Below, piece after piece: positions 1 through 10,630 of a DNA stretch of 64,000 nt. Where the stretch lies: NCBI RefSeq assembly GCF_963678975.1, contig NC_089274.1, positions 1,166,001 to 1,230,000 of the forward strand. The letters run 5' to 3'. This DNA comes from Dysidea avara. Taxonomy: Eukaryota > Porifera > Demospongiae > Dictyoceratida > Dysideidae. The notes below the pieces were generated by a model. It ran no database searches and had not been told where the DNA came from. It saw nothing but the letters and a program-made list of their open reading frames with translations. The first letter of the stretch is position 1, and the number at the start of each line of letters is the position of its first letter. The translations under genes were made by a program, and so were the position numbers.

Positions 1-46
1 TTAAAACTATACTAAAACTATGTAATATACAATGGTGTACACATAC

Positions 47-1218
47 CAGAGTTACTTAGTATCATTTTAGCCATTTCTATTCTGGTATCAGAAACACTGT
101 TGGCATCTAATGATAATGACGAACCATCCAAATATTGCTGAGCAAACTAAACAAGAATTAGGTACACTTATTATATTATGTGTATGAGCATTAGCAAAAT
201 GCACCTTCATCACATAAACTCCACATGACGAGTTATCCTCTTGGAAGCTATGGGGAATTGATGTTACCTCCCAAGTAAACTTTTGTAGCCAGTAGCCACC
301 ATTGAGTTGATGGATGCTATATTGACTGGAAAAAAAAAAACAGACAAAAAGCATTAAAGATAAGGCCAACATTTATTTAATAACAGTTTATTAATTCCTT
401 TCTTCCTGTTATCTGTCTATTTTATCTGACTAACTTCCATTGTTTTCTAATCCTGTCTAGGACCTTTTGTGGAGTGTTCATGGCTGGATCGATATATAGG
501 ATCCGTCTCTGAAGTGGTTCTACAATCTATACCAAATTAAATAAAGAAAGCAGCACATCTTTCTGTATGCTGACCACTAAGATCCAGTGTTTCTTTTCAA
601 AGCAGTAAGCTCCAATTAGAGCATTGTACTGGGAAACATCCACCTGCATGGAAAGTTTTGTTCAATCATCAAAATACAATGTATCTAAATAACTTACACG
701 ACTCAACACCTTCTGCCTGTGAATATACATTCCATTGCATATATCATTTACAGCAGACACATCCATCACATACACCTTTCCTTCCTACAGCCGTGTACAA
801 TATAATATTGTGATTCAAAAGCTCACCTTGTTGCTTTTATGAGTGGCAGCTAACATAAATGATGTAATCACCTGCAAAATTAATATAGTTACCAATCAAT
901 AGACTTGTGCCAATTATAACAGCACAATAGCCTGCAAAAAGCATCCCAATGCAATAGAATGGCATTCAGATTGTGAATGATTGCTTACACCTAGAATAAT
1001 CTTTTGGCAAGTTATAAAAACTTTGAAAGGTCCAACAGAGCAGTCATTTAACATTAGCAAAAAAATTCATATACATAGATATAGACATAAACATACTTCA
1101 TCTGTGACCCATCCATTATCATCAATCAACGACAGTATACCATTATCAAAGATTTTATAACTGCCAATTTTGGCCTCCAGTAACATCTGCGTCTTCTGTT
1201 TAATTCTTAGTATGCAAC
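47..1218 (-). CDS. Ulp1 (C48) cysteine peptidase domain exons of the ATPase-protease gene
   Basis: Seven small exons encode a complete Ulp1-like catalytic core. Visible landmarks in order are the catalytic His in KKHWILV (exon 575-643), the catalytic Asp in ILYIDPAMN (exon 435-526), the oxyanion Gln six residues before the nucleophile in QEDNSSCGVYVM (exon 205-325), and the typical C-terminal RIEMAKMIL helix (exon 47-146). The Gln-to-Cys spacing of six matches that of Ulp1/SENP proteases. The introns are short: the one at 527-574 is 48 nt and ends at the AG just before the IVEPLQ segment. Family knowledge says such enzymes process SUMO precursors or remove SUMO from proteins. No broken residue is visible in this domain, in contrast to the stop codon in the ATPase half. 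Confidence 0.85.
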
Positions 1219-4200
1219 CTGTGGAGATATATGCATATACAAATTCATTGATGGCTTACACTATGTACCCACTCAACACCTTACACAATGCACATTTTAG
1301 AGACTATACAAAAATGTGTTAACTTAAATTTTTTAAAATAACTACATATACAAGAGATAATAATATTGATTCACTAACTGCTGAATGTGGTGTGGCATTG
1401 CTATTGGAGTAACTGTATATATGCTTCTAATACTGAACAGCAGCTTTAACCACCCTGTTAAAAATGCAAGCTAAAAGTTATTGATTCACATGCTCAATGG
1501 TTTTGTTAAGTTTTTCAGGATGCTTTTACTCATACCCTTCTTATGATTTTGATCAGCAAAACTTTATCTTGGGTGGAATAGAGCTGAGACTGACGCAGAG
1601 CCACATAATACATTTTATTAGCACAGGTTACATAGCCAGCACACATAATACACATTCTTCCTTAACAATTGATTTTGGTATTATGTACTTAGTTACCATT
1701 TTCCGGCTGGTACAGCAATGTGTCTGTGCTGTGTTAAATGATATATAGCATAGTGTCAGCTATGTCATGGAAACTGTATATTGTACTTTTTCAAATCAAC
1801 ACATTGCATTTTTGTAGTTTAAGCAAAACAATAGGGAAGGAAAAAGTGCAGTAAGCCCTACATGCATGTGTACTGTAGCTAGTACAATGCTGTATTTAGA
1901 TGGGGTTTGAGGCTTGCCTAGTATGGCATACAGCTCATGGTTGAATACTAATAAAAATGTCTCAGCTGGCTATTGTAGTGATTTCAAAACTGGGAACCAG
2001 TAGCAACGGTCCTCCTATACATCACAGTATAAGTATGTGTAACTTATAGCAATTTTAGCAACCAACTCCGGCACTTGTAACGAGTAAGGAGCTCTTGGGA
2101 GACAATTAGCTCAATATTTGTATACGTACGTATGTGTATACTGTATACGTAGTATTAATAGCCTTGAATATATATATATGTGTGTGCCCATGTACTGTAC
2201 ATGCATATAATACACAAATACCATACCATCAATTGAAGCCTCCTTATCGATGGTTCTAAGCAATGACACTGATTGGTGTTGCTGTTCTAGCTTTCCTGTG
2301 GATGTTTCGATTCTTTGAATTGGCTTTATTATTGCCTTGCTATCTGGTTTCAATGAGTCAAGTCTGCAACTTCAGTGATTTGGTCTATACATGTAAAACT
2401 GTAGCATACACACAAACATAATTTGAAATAGTATCTGTATACCTGGGATTTTCTTAGTAGATGGTGGTGATACTGGTGTAGCCTGCATTGGTGGTGGTTT
2501 AGTTTCAGCAGGGTCATGAAGTGGGGTGTTGTCTACTTCCTCACTGCTGATGATGTATGTGGTATTTAGGCACCTGATCGGTGAAACTGATCGTTCAGTT
2601 GACTTGCCAAACAAAGGCTCAGAGACTGAGCTAATGCTGCCAATTGGTGAGATTGTTTTATCTCTTAAGTCCAAACTGGCACCAAACAAAGGCTCAGAGA
2701 GTGAGCTAAAGCTACTGTGAGCTTGGCTGATTTCAGTATGATTGTCATCATCTATAATAGTGATAATGAAACAAGCATATTATTATTGCATGCTGTATAC
2801 CATAGGAATTCTGGAAGGGCGGCAGTAGTTCATCCTGCATAATAGGGCTTGGTGTTTTATCATCTCCACAAAGCTCTGAAAGTTGCCTTAAGTCTTCATA
2901 TGGCGTGGGCGTCGATGATCTCGGGTGCTCGGCTTTAGGTGTTATGCTGCTTTCTGAAACTGTAATAAATATACTTCACTTTTTGAAAGAGCTTATACAT
3001 GTATACAGTACCATGCACTGATTCAATGAATTTTAAATAGATATTCAATAATAACATAATGCATTTATTACATATAGTTATTATTTTTAACCATCATGTT
3101 GGCCACCTTATATTAATAAAGGTGGAAACTTTGATCTTACAAAATCTGCTCAGAATGTTATATATATATATATATATACATCCATCTGTGTATCTTTTTT
3201 ATATATTTACCTCTTTCAACCAGCATTTGGATGATGTCCTGTGCAATCGCACTATGCGGAATTGTAATACATTTCCTCTGTCTTCCATTTTCTGATGGCT
3301 TTAACACTCTATCACTGCATCCCTCCCTAAGGAAGGGAAGTGAGGCTTTGATGTTTCCCCCAACTTCTTTGATGTTTCTTTTGAACTTGGCCTCATCCAA
3401 GCCTGTACAGTGACACTTGAGCAGTGGCAAATAAATGGCTACTGATAGCCTGGCTGGATTTAACTTATTGGCAACTTGTGGACGGAGGAACCTTAATATC
3501 TGTTAACTAAACTTTAAGCACACCATATGTATAACAGATGTTTACCTCGCATGTTTCCAAATCTTCAATGTCATCAAGTATTTGATTAAGCGCAGACTGC
3601 AATGAACTCTGGGTAGGCTTCAGTAAGCTAGCCACTTCTGGAGCCCATTTCTGTACGAAGAATTGTGTTATCTCTGGAAATGCTATCACTTCTGGCAGTG
3701 AAATGCTGTTGCACAGCTACAGTATACACACACACATAGTAATATGTGTTCTTTAAATTTCTGCACTCACTTCTTCACCAATCCCTAATAAAAGAGCATA
3801 ACTCTTTTGAACTCTGAAATCTACTTCAGGTAAGGCTGCGCAAACTAACGGTAGCAAGTCTTTGCTTATATGTGTTTGAAAGTGTGTGGCCTTTAGTTTA
3901 TCCCCTATGCTTATTAGAATTCCAATGCTGCTGGATGCATGCTGACAAGCTATTTTAAGTGCATCTTCTTTTTCCCGCTGGCTCAATTCTACTGCTCCTT
4001 TAAAAAATGGAATATGTATTAATCGTGCAGCATTCCTAAAGGAAAAGAATCACAGGAGTAAAGCCACATATATATTTATTAAAAAACCAAACCTGGAGCT
4101 TTCAGCAAATGCCTTATTTGATGTGAACAAAAGGGAGGTTCGTGGAGTATTATTTCCTGAACTCACGGTTGACAATGCAGCACCATTGAAGAACTGCACC

Positions 4201-6489
4201 GACAATGTTTCTATGCTGTTTTGTGAGTTTATATCATCAACACCAATCGGAATAGTAGTGATTGCTGCTCGTGAAACTAAAGACGTTGGGGAAGACTTTC
4301 CCACCCGATAATGTACTACTGCAGCTACACACAGGCTAAGTGCTGCCCGTAAAGAAGTAGTTTTCCCTACAAGATTATTATTACATTCCATATACCGTTG
4401 ACAGCAGCTGAATACTTACCTGTTCCAGGTGTCTCGCTGTATGCCAACACCATTGGACATTCAGCCTGCAATGCAATTAGTTCCTCAAAGTGCATTGCCA
4501 TGCACATTCCACTTAAAACTTGAAAGAAGCTTTGAAAGTTATCACGAAGGCATTCTTTTGCTGCTTTCAAGAGATTTTGGATTCCCTTTAAGTACACAAT
4601 TGTAAACATTGTAACAATGTTATACTCACAATCCTTATAAGTTTACTATATATGGAGCTTGAGATTGTTTTTGTGTCTGAATTAGGGCTTAAATTGGTTG
4701 TTATAATTATTGTGATAAATTATGTAACACTCAGTTTGTTTCAGTGCTTTTTATTAATGCAATCATACTGTAGATGTTGCACTTGTTAGTGTACTTTTTG
4801 TACACATGATGTACACATGTACATGTGAATCACACAATTGCAGTAACAATGTGCTATTTTATTGTACACAGCATAGTGCACTTACACATGCAGAATAGCT
4901 AACTGCATTTTGTCACTTAAAGCATGATGTGCATGCATGTTGACAATTATAGATAATTACACAACAGATTCTAGTTATACAGGGGAGAGAATATACACCT
5001 ATAAATTAAGGACATTATGGAGTTACTAATGTCATGAAGCCTGTCCATGCATAGAACATAGCCTTAACACTTGAAAGTACCATTCAACCGACTTTTCTCT
5101 AATACAAGTAGAAGTGTGACTAAAGGAAAGAAGAACTGATTGCACAAAATTGTTTCAGAATCTGGACATAGTGTCTTGCCTTGTCTATATCATACTTTGT
5201 GAACTCTTGGTAAAAGTTATGACTTAACTACATGTAATTACTCTAATTATATGGCACAAACTTGTGTCTGCAACGGTAAAGCAATCGGCAACGGTACAAG
5301 TCTTTGATCATCCACAGCATCTCTCTTTATTGCATAATCCTCATACCAATAAAATGGAAGGTCATCTTTGTCAAGTAATTCTCCCTTGCTATTAATCTGT
5401 GTTTCAGGTCCCAAAACCCATACATCACTATTGAGTTGTAGTCCTAACGCTGAAACTAATGTTCTGCTCTTGAAAGAACTGCTAGCACGAAAGCTGCTGC
5501 ATCACTGGAAAATGTATCTGCTCCATAATGTATCCTTGCATCTGACATGCTGTACCCCTTTCAGAGTTCTGCTAGTAGCTTTCGTGAAACTTCGAAGTGT
5601 AGAGGCATCCTCATTAGTGACGAAGCATTCTCTGTAATATAACATGCGTGATAACAACAAATGTAAGGCAATTAACAAGAGCCACGCTATAATAGATATA
5701 AAATAATATAAACTGATAGCTCAATCCACACTATGATTTTTAACATATGAATGAATTCATTATATGTTTCACCTAGAATTGTCCAGCCAGTTAAACAATA
5801 TTTACGAACCTATACAGCCATGAGACACTCCTTTAAAGAGATCATATGATTAGATATTTTTCGGAGTTTTCGAAATTCCTGACCTACGCACAATATCTGT
5901 GGAACATCAAAACATTAATTTGTCATGGCCTTGTCTCATTTCTTTTGAGCAGTGGAGATCACAAGGTATAGTTTATGCTAAGGCATTTCCATGTCAGCAA
6001 GCCACAAACTAATAATACAATCAACACCTCTCTGTTTGCAAGTGAACAAAAGAGGTGTTGGGTAGGTCAGAAACTAATAATATTATCATACCAAGTTATC
6101 ATACATACACTATCAATTTTTTAGCTGAGTTTAAGTGGGGTATAGCTATATACAGATATAAATCACATTACATGCATGCGGTATCATGACAGATAGGTTC
6201 TGAAGCCAGGCATGCATACACAAAAGAGCCATGTATGCAACATCTAGCTATACAGCAGACAACCTATAGCTATACCCTGCACTGTTAAAATATCATACCT
6301 TTCGTCTCCATGGATAACTTTAATTTTGTATAAAAATCCGTCTAATTGAGTGTAGATTCCGGGAGGAGATGAGATAGCGCTAACTACCTCAAAGGAATAA
6401 TTTGTAAACTGAATGAACTCTCCATTCTTGTTTTCTCCCACTTGACCATCTACCGTCACCAGTCTTCCACTCACAGTCGTTCGAGGCAT
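47..6489 (-). CDS. P-loop ATPase fused to Ulp1/SENP-type SUMO protease (3' end outside window, one in-frame stop)
   Basis: Seventeen exons can be joined with consistent GT-AG sites and phases: 6299-6489, 5631 to about 5240, 4420-4587, 4093-4366, 3771-4035, 3546-3716, 3211-3499, 2801-2959, 2443-2751, 2227-2363, 1097-1218, 827-871, 698-784, 575-643, 435-526, 205-325 and 47-146. The 5' half carries a Walker A (SETPGTGKTT) assembled across the 4420/4366 splice and a Walker B-like IPIGVDD. A Ser/Pro-rich linker follows, then a Ulp1 peptidase. The start is the ATG at 6489; an upstream in-frame ATG at 6522 is possible. A TGA at 5504-5502 interrupts the second exon if that exon is read straight through, so this copy may be dead. 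The gene is divergent to the KDZ transposase 165 bp away. By family it would be a deSUMOylase coupled to an NTPase, probably transposon-borne. The last exon shown ends in a splice donor, so more lies left of base 1. Confidence 0.72.
3211..5631 (-). CDS. P-loop ATPase region of the ATPase-Ulp1 gene
   Basis: These exons precede the Ulp1 part. The 5' block has a VSALGLQLNSDVWVLGP segment; then come a helical segment, the Walker A (GTGKTT, split by an intron after the first G of that Gly codon), a possible Walker B (GVDDIN), and a segment ending TSLLFTSNKAF that resembles the sensor strand of AAA/helicase-like ATPases. The next exon starts NAARLIHIPF, reminiscent of an arginine finger. I do not recognise the exact family; a DUF927/superfamily-3-helicase-like ATPase is one guess. 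A TGA at 5504-5502 lies in a readable frame between IFQ and CSSF; it is either a nonsense mutation or a misjudged exon edge. Confidence 0.6.
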
Positions 6490-6653
6490 TTTTCCACGCT
6501 GCGTTAACGTTTGACACTGCAACTATAGGCGACAGTTCAAGAAAATGCAAATGCGCATGTCCAAGGTAAGTATGAAAGACGCATGCGCGATCAATACTCA
6601 CGTGCCCGTGTACATGTATAGTACATGATTGTATAATTTAATACACCTGTAGT
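6490..6653. promoter_or_regulatory. Putative divergent promoter with NRF-1-like palindrome
   Basis: This 164-bp gap separates the start codons of the two head-to-head genes. It is richer in CpG than its surroundings and holds GCGCATG at about 6553 and ACGCATGCGCGA at 6579-6590. The latter is close to the NRF-1 consensus YGCGCAYGCGCR on either strand. Shared, bidirectional promoter activity is inferred from the spacing; no TATA box is evident. Confidence 0.4.
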
Positions 6654-7302
6654 ATGTCAACACCGTCACGTCGTGGGAAGAAGCGAAAGTTAACTGCTGC
6701 GTTAGATGCATTGTCTTCCAGTGGATATAAAGATGGAATGGGCTCCAGTCAGTCGGGAAAGTCTCTAGAACCACTAGACTTGATCGATAAGAAAACTGAC
6801 GATTTACCCGCCCCGGCGAGTCAGAGCAGCAGATGTGATGATTATACAGAGCAAGAATCATTGGCAGTGGAAACTATCGCTCCCATAGTTTCAAGCGGGT
6901 TAACTGTTTTAACAGTTCAAGCAATGAACTTGGTGCCTATATCTTTTTTGTCTCGTCGGATACACTACATTTCCAACGTCATTAATAATTCCATGAATAC
7001 AATGTACAGTTGTGAACAGGTGGCTGAATTAGTGCGAAAAGTCGAAGGAGTTATTTTTAATGATGTAGTTGGTATGGTTAATTTCCAAACTCCTATAGAG
7101 TGGAAGTTTTATGGAAAGTGACTTTAGCAACAAAAGTTGCTCATACTGCTTTCTTGGGACCTCCAACTATTAAATGTTTAGTCTGCAGCAAAGGCCTTTC
7201 GATTCATAATGATCCATCAACAGTTATCTTGTTTGGGTTACATGGACCACTTCCTGCAATTAAGATCACTTTAAGATGTGACAGCTGCATGATAAACTAC
7301 AG
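6654..7302 (+). pseudogene. KDZ transposase first exon: basic N-terminus and CxC cluster
   Basis: The reading frame opens at the ATG at 6654 with MSTPSRRGKKRKLT, a probable nuclear localisation or DNA-binding tail. It runs about 155 codons to a stop at 7119-7121. The frame that continues with sense overlaps it from about 7090 and encodes ATKVAHTAFLGPPTIKCLVC and then LRCDSCMINYR up to the donor at 7303. A single frame change, or a micro-intron of about 29 nt, must join them. The next exon (10844) completes the codon AG|A and continues YDQFGGKAL, so the donor/acceptor pair is well supported. Confidence 0.65.
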
Positions 7303-7650
7303 GTATGTTGCTACATCTGATCAAATTATGCGTGCAGCATGCACTGTAAAATAAAGTATATGCATGCATGTGTCTGACACATGCACTCATCCGTGTTGCA
7401 TTCAGCAATATAACCCTACCCGACAACTTGATGTGTGCAGCTAGTTATATTGCAATATTTTTGGTGTGTCAACATATAAATTATACTCACTGCATGCATG
7501 TACAGTGCATGGGTGTTGTTTTTATATAAATCAAGGTATAGCTATATATAACATATGAATATAACATGCATGCATGCATATTATGTTACGGACTGGTTTC
7601 TAAACTGGCCAGCTGGTTTACAAACCGGATTCACATTTCCATTCTATGTA

Positions 7651-7939
7651 AGGCCACATAAAGTTAATTTTTAGTTTCTCATCCTCCAAACAACCAAATA
7701 ATACTGCGGGCAGGCAGGTTTTTATATTATTTATTATTGACTGCATGGATAGCTGAATTAACCAGCTAAATTGAGTCAAAATTCAATTTTCTAATGTTGC
7801 CCCAGCTAATAACCAACTTTATAAGGTGCTGAATGGCTGCACTCAGCCAAAAAAGTAGTGCTGCAAAAAGTCTAGATGCGGTAAGGAAGACAGCAGTGCG
7901 GACGGGGATGAGAAACTAATAATTAACTTTATGTGGCCT
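7651..7939. mobile_element. MITE with AGGCCACATAAAGTTAAT termini
   Basis: The left end AGGCCACATAAAGTTAAT is matched in inverse by ATTAACTTTATGTGGCCT at the right end, and both are followed inward by a TAGTTTCTCATCC / GGATGAGAAACTA match. No coding capacity. The flanks also show weak inverted similarity (TTCTAT / ATAGAAA), so the true edges may lie slightly further out. No clear TSD. Confidence 0.65.
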
Positions 7940-9156
7940 AATAGAAAGGTTTAAAAACTTGCACTAGGAATAAGGATGAAATCTCTCACGAGGCTGGGAC
8001 TTCATCCTCAGTCTTATAGATGTACCACAAAGAGACTGGAGCCCCTCACTCATATTTTAGTGGGAGATAAGCCCTTCTACATGTGAAGATCAAGGTATCT
8101 TATAGAGCAACCAGTTATGCTAATAGAACAGTCAGTTACTCTGTTAGAGCATACATTCAGTCCAAACAGCCATTTATTCAAAGAAGGGTTCTAATTGTAT
8201 TCAAAGTTTAGTCTAAATTGCTACAAGATTCAATTTCTGGCAGTAAAATTTTCCTGTGCATGCCTAGACAAGTTTAACAGAGTATGTTTTGCATGTAAAT
8301 GTGTGCAAACATTATATAATTAGTCATTGTTCTTAGTCCCCTCAACTTTACAATTTATAGCTATGCTCTTGTCCTCAGTCATTGGTAGGAGTCCATTTGA
8401 GTGCATGCATGGTTTGTGAAAAAATGCCTACATATGTGGAGAGTAGATCGAATCAGGGAATATGGAAGATCATGCATTCAGTGCCTGAAAGACTTAGTGA
8501 ATTTTAAATAAGAGTTTAAATGGCTAAAAAGAAAAACTTGCTATCATACAGTATGGTAGTAACTGTATATTAGGGATCACCAAGGTTTGGGGTTTCTTGT
8601 CCTATAAATATCACCCAAAACCAGCCTAATATTAACTTTCTGAAAGATTAGCAGTATTGGTTAGGCATAACCAAGCTCAAAAATGTCTTCAGATCAACTC
8701 TAAAACGTTCCATCAAGTTGCTACAAAATTTTAAAAATTTCGTATTTAACCGAATTTTCTACTGACTGACTAACTTACTTACTAACTTACTTACTTACTA
8801 ATGCCTTCAGACAAGCGTAACTCGATAACGGCTAAGGCTACAGGCCTGATTTCTTCACTGTTCAACGTCGCTTCATCCCGAGACGTGCCTTTTCACCACC
8901 GCAGCAGCTACAATGCATGCATCATGGTGCTACCTTTGTCCTCCTTAAAGATCCTTTGATTTTCAAGCGTTATGGCTTCAGTGCAAGATCTAGGCGTTTC
9001 TTACAGTATTCTTTGCTTGAAACGTTATGTAGGTGTTCAACATACCAATAGCCTCGCTGGTAGCTAAAAACAGTGTTACACTGACTGACCGTAATAATCA
9101 TAGATATTAGAGGCGCGTAAAAGCGCTTTAATAATATCTATGCAGTAATTGACTGC

Positions 9157-9260
9157 AGGGGAGAGGAAGACAACAGGGAAGAGAACAGGGGATAGGAAGA
9201 GGACTGGGGAGAGGTAGAGGACGGGGGAGAGGAAGAGGATGGGGGTGAGGAAGGATTCAA
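9157..9260 (+). repeat. Polypurine tandem repeat
   Basis: Degenerate units of about 17-18 bp built on GGGGAGAGGAAGAGGAC run for about 100 bp almost without pyrimidines on the plus strand. Such tracts can form triplex or G-rich structures. Intronic to the KDZ gene. Confidence 0.7.
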
Positions 9261-9975
9261 AGGGGTAGAGACTATGATGACCAGCAACAATTTACATTTT
9301 CTATAACAATTAAATAATCTGTGTTACGTCTTGAATGGTATAGCTACACACTTTGCAAACTGCAAGACTGCATGGTCTAGCCCCGCGCTATACATAAAAT
9401 AAAAATGGCTAGTAATCAGTGTGCCGGCATGCATGTACAGCCAGGTATTATGCATGGATAATAGTCATACTGTGATTGCGGGCAGCTATACAAGAGACTT
9501 AATATCATCACTTGTACTGTATGCCTATGTTATATCATGCCTTTGAAGTTCATCATGACAATGCTGATTACTGATTTCCTATATTTAACACTTCTTTAAA
9601 GGTATCCTTGACTGCAAGTGCTATAATGCTCTCTGTACAGTCAGCAAAACCATATGCATGCATACTTGATTATAATACTGAAATACATTTATCTAAACTT
9701 GTTAACACTATTAAATGAAAAGTTTAATTTTATAGAATCATATAATTATGTTTTGCAACAATTTGCTGTATCAGGCTTCTGGGACCAGTAGCATCCTCCT
9801 TATATGTGCAGCATTCTGCAATATTTCCATGCTACTATGATCCGTGTGGCTATACTGCATGTAGAAAGAGAAAGTATACAGAAACGATATCATACAGTAC
9901 AATAGTAATGTATATCAGTTAGGGATCACCAACGAGGTTATTCACTAATTATCATTGTTTCAAAAAAAGTAAACA

Positions 9976-10261
9976 AACAAGTATAAGCAAAAATTAGTAA
10001 TTTTACATCCAATTAGGGATCATAGTAATAAAAAGTAAAGAAACAAGGTGGTTGCCTATATGCCTGCAGATATACTATAGTGGACATTTAATCCCTAATT
10101 CAGTCTATAGCTGTACAACAGAGGTTCTGAAGACTGAATTACGGATTAAATGTCCACTATAGTATATCTGCAGGCATATAGGCAACCACCTTGTTTCTTT
10201 ACTTTTTATTACTATGATCCCTAATTGGATGTAAAATTACTAATTTTTGCTTATACTTGTT
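9976..10261. mobile_element. Foldback element, 130-bp arms
   Basis: Left arm 9976-10105 and right arm 10132-10261 are inverse copies with about one mismatch, separated by a 26-bp loop. The outer ends read AACAAGTATAAGC and GCTTATACTTGTT. There is no ORF. This is a near-perfect 286-bp hairpin in the KDZ intron and most likely a foldback or MITE insertion. Confidence 0.8.
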
Positions 10262-10436
10262 AAATATATCAGCTGTTCATGAGTATACAGGAAGCTAGAC
10301 TGAGTGAAAGTTATCCTATATAACATTCCTTCGACCACTCTGCAATGGCAAGGAATTCATGAATTCCACCCTGGAGAATAATTTATATATACATTTTTTG
10401 CATAATATGATTTTCGAAGGAGCTATAGTATGTCCA

Positions 10437-10630
10437 CGTTGAGCTGGATCCTCAAAAACATTTAATAACTCAGAAATGGAATTGGTCATATCCTTGAAAT
10501 TTGGCACATTTGTAGTGCTCCCTGACCCACTAAAAAATATTTCATACTACGATATACTCAATATTACCTTTATCAAGGGTAAATATGTACTTACTTGCTC
10601 AGCCTTTTTAGTCCTTATTATGGAGTTTTT
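10437..10630. repeat. Dispersed repeat related to 52020-52200
   Basis: Starts with TTGAGCTGGATCCTCAAAAA and continues with ATTTAATAACTCA and TTGACCCACTAA-like text, matching the left part of the GAGCTGGATCC MITE at 52021-52325. The right terminus is not visible here, so this is a truncated copy. Confidence 0.5.

Noticed and set aside
9976..10261. microRNA precursor
   Set aside because: Arms of 130 bp with an almost perfect match fit a foldback transposon better than a microRNA hairpin.
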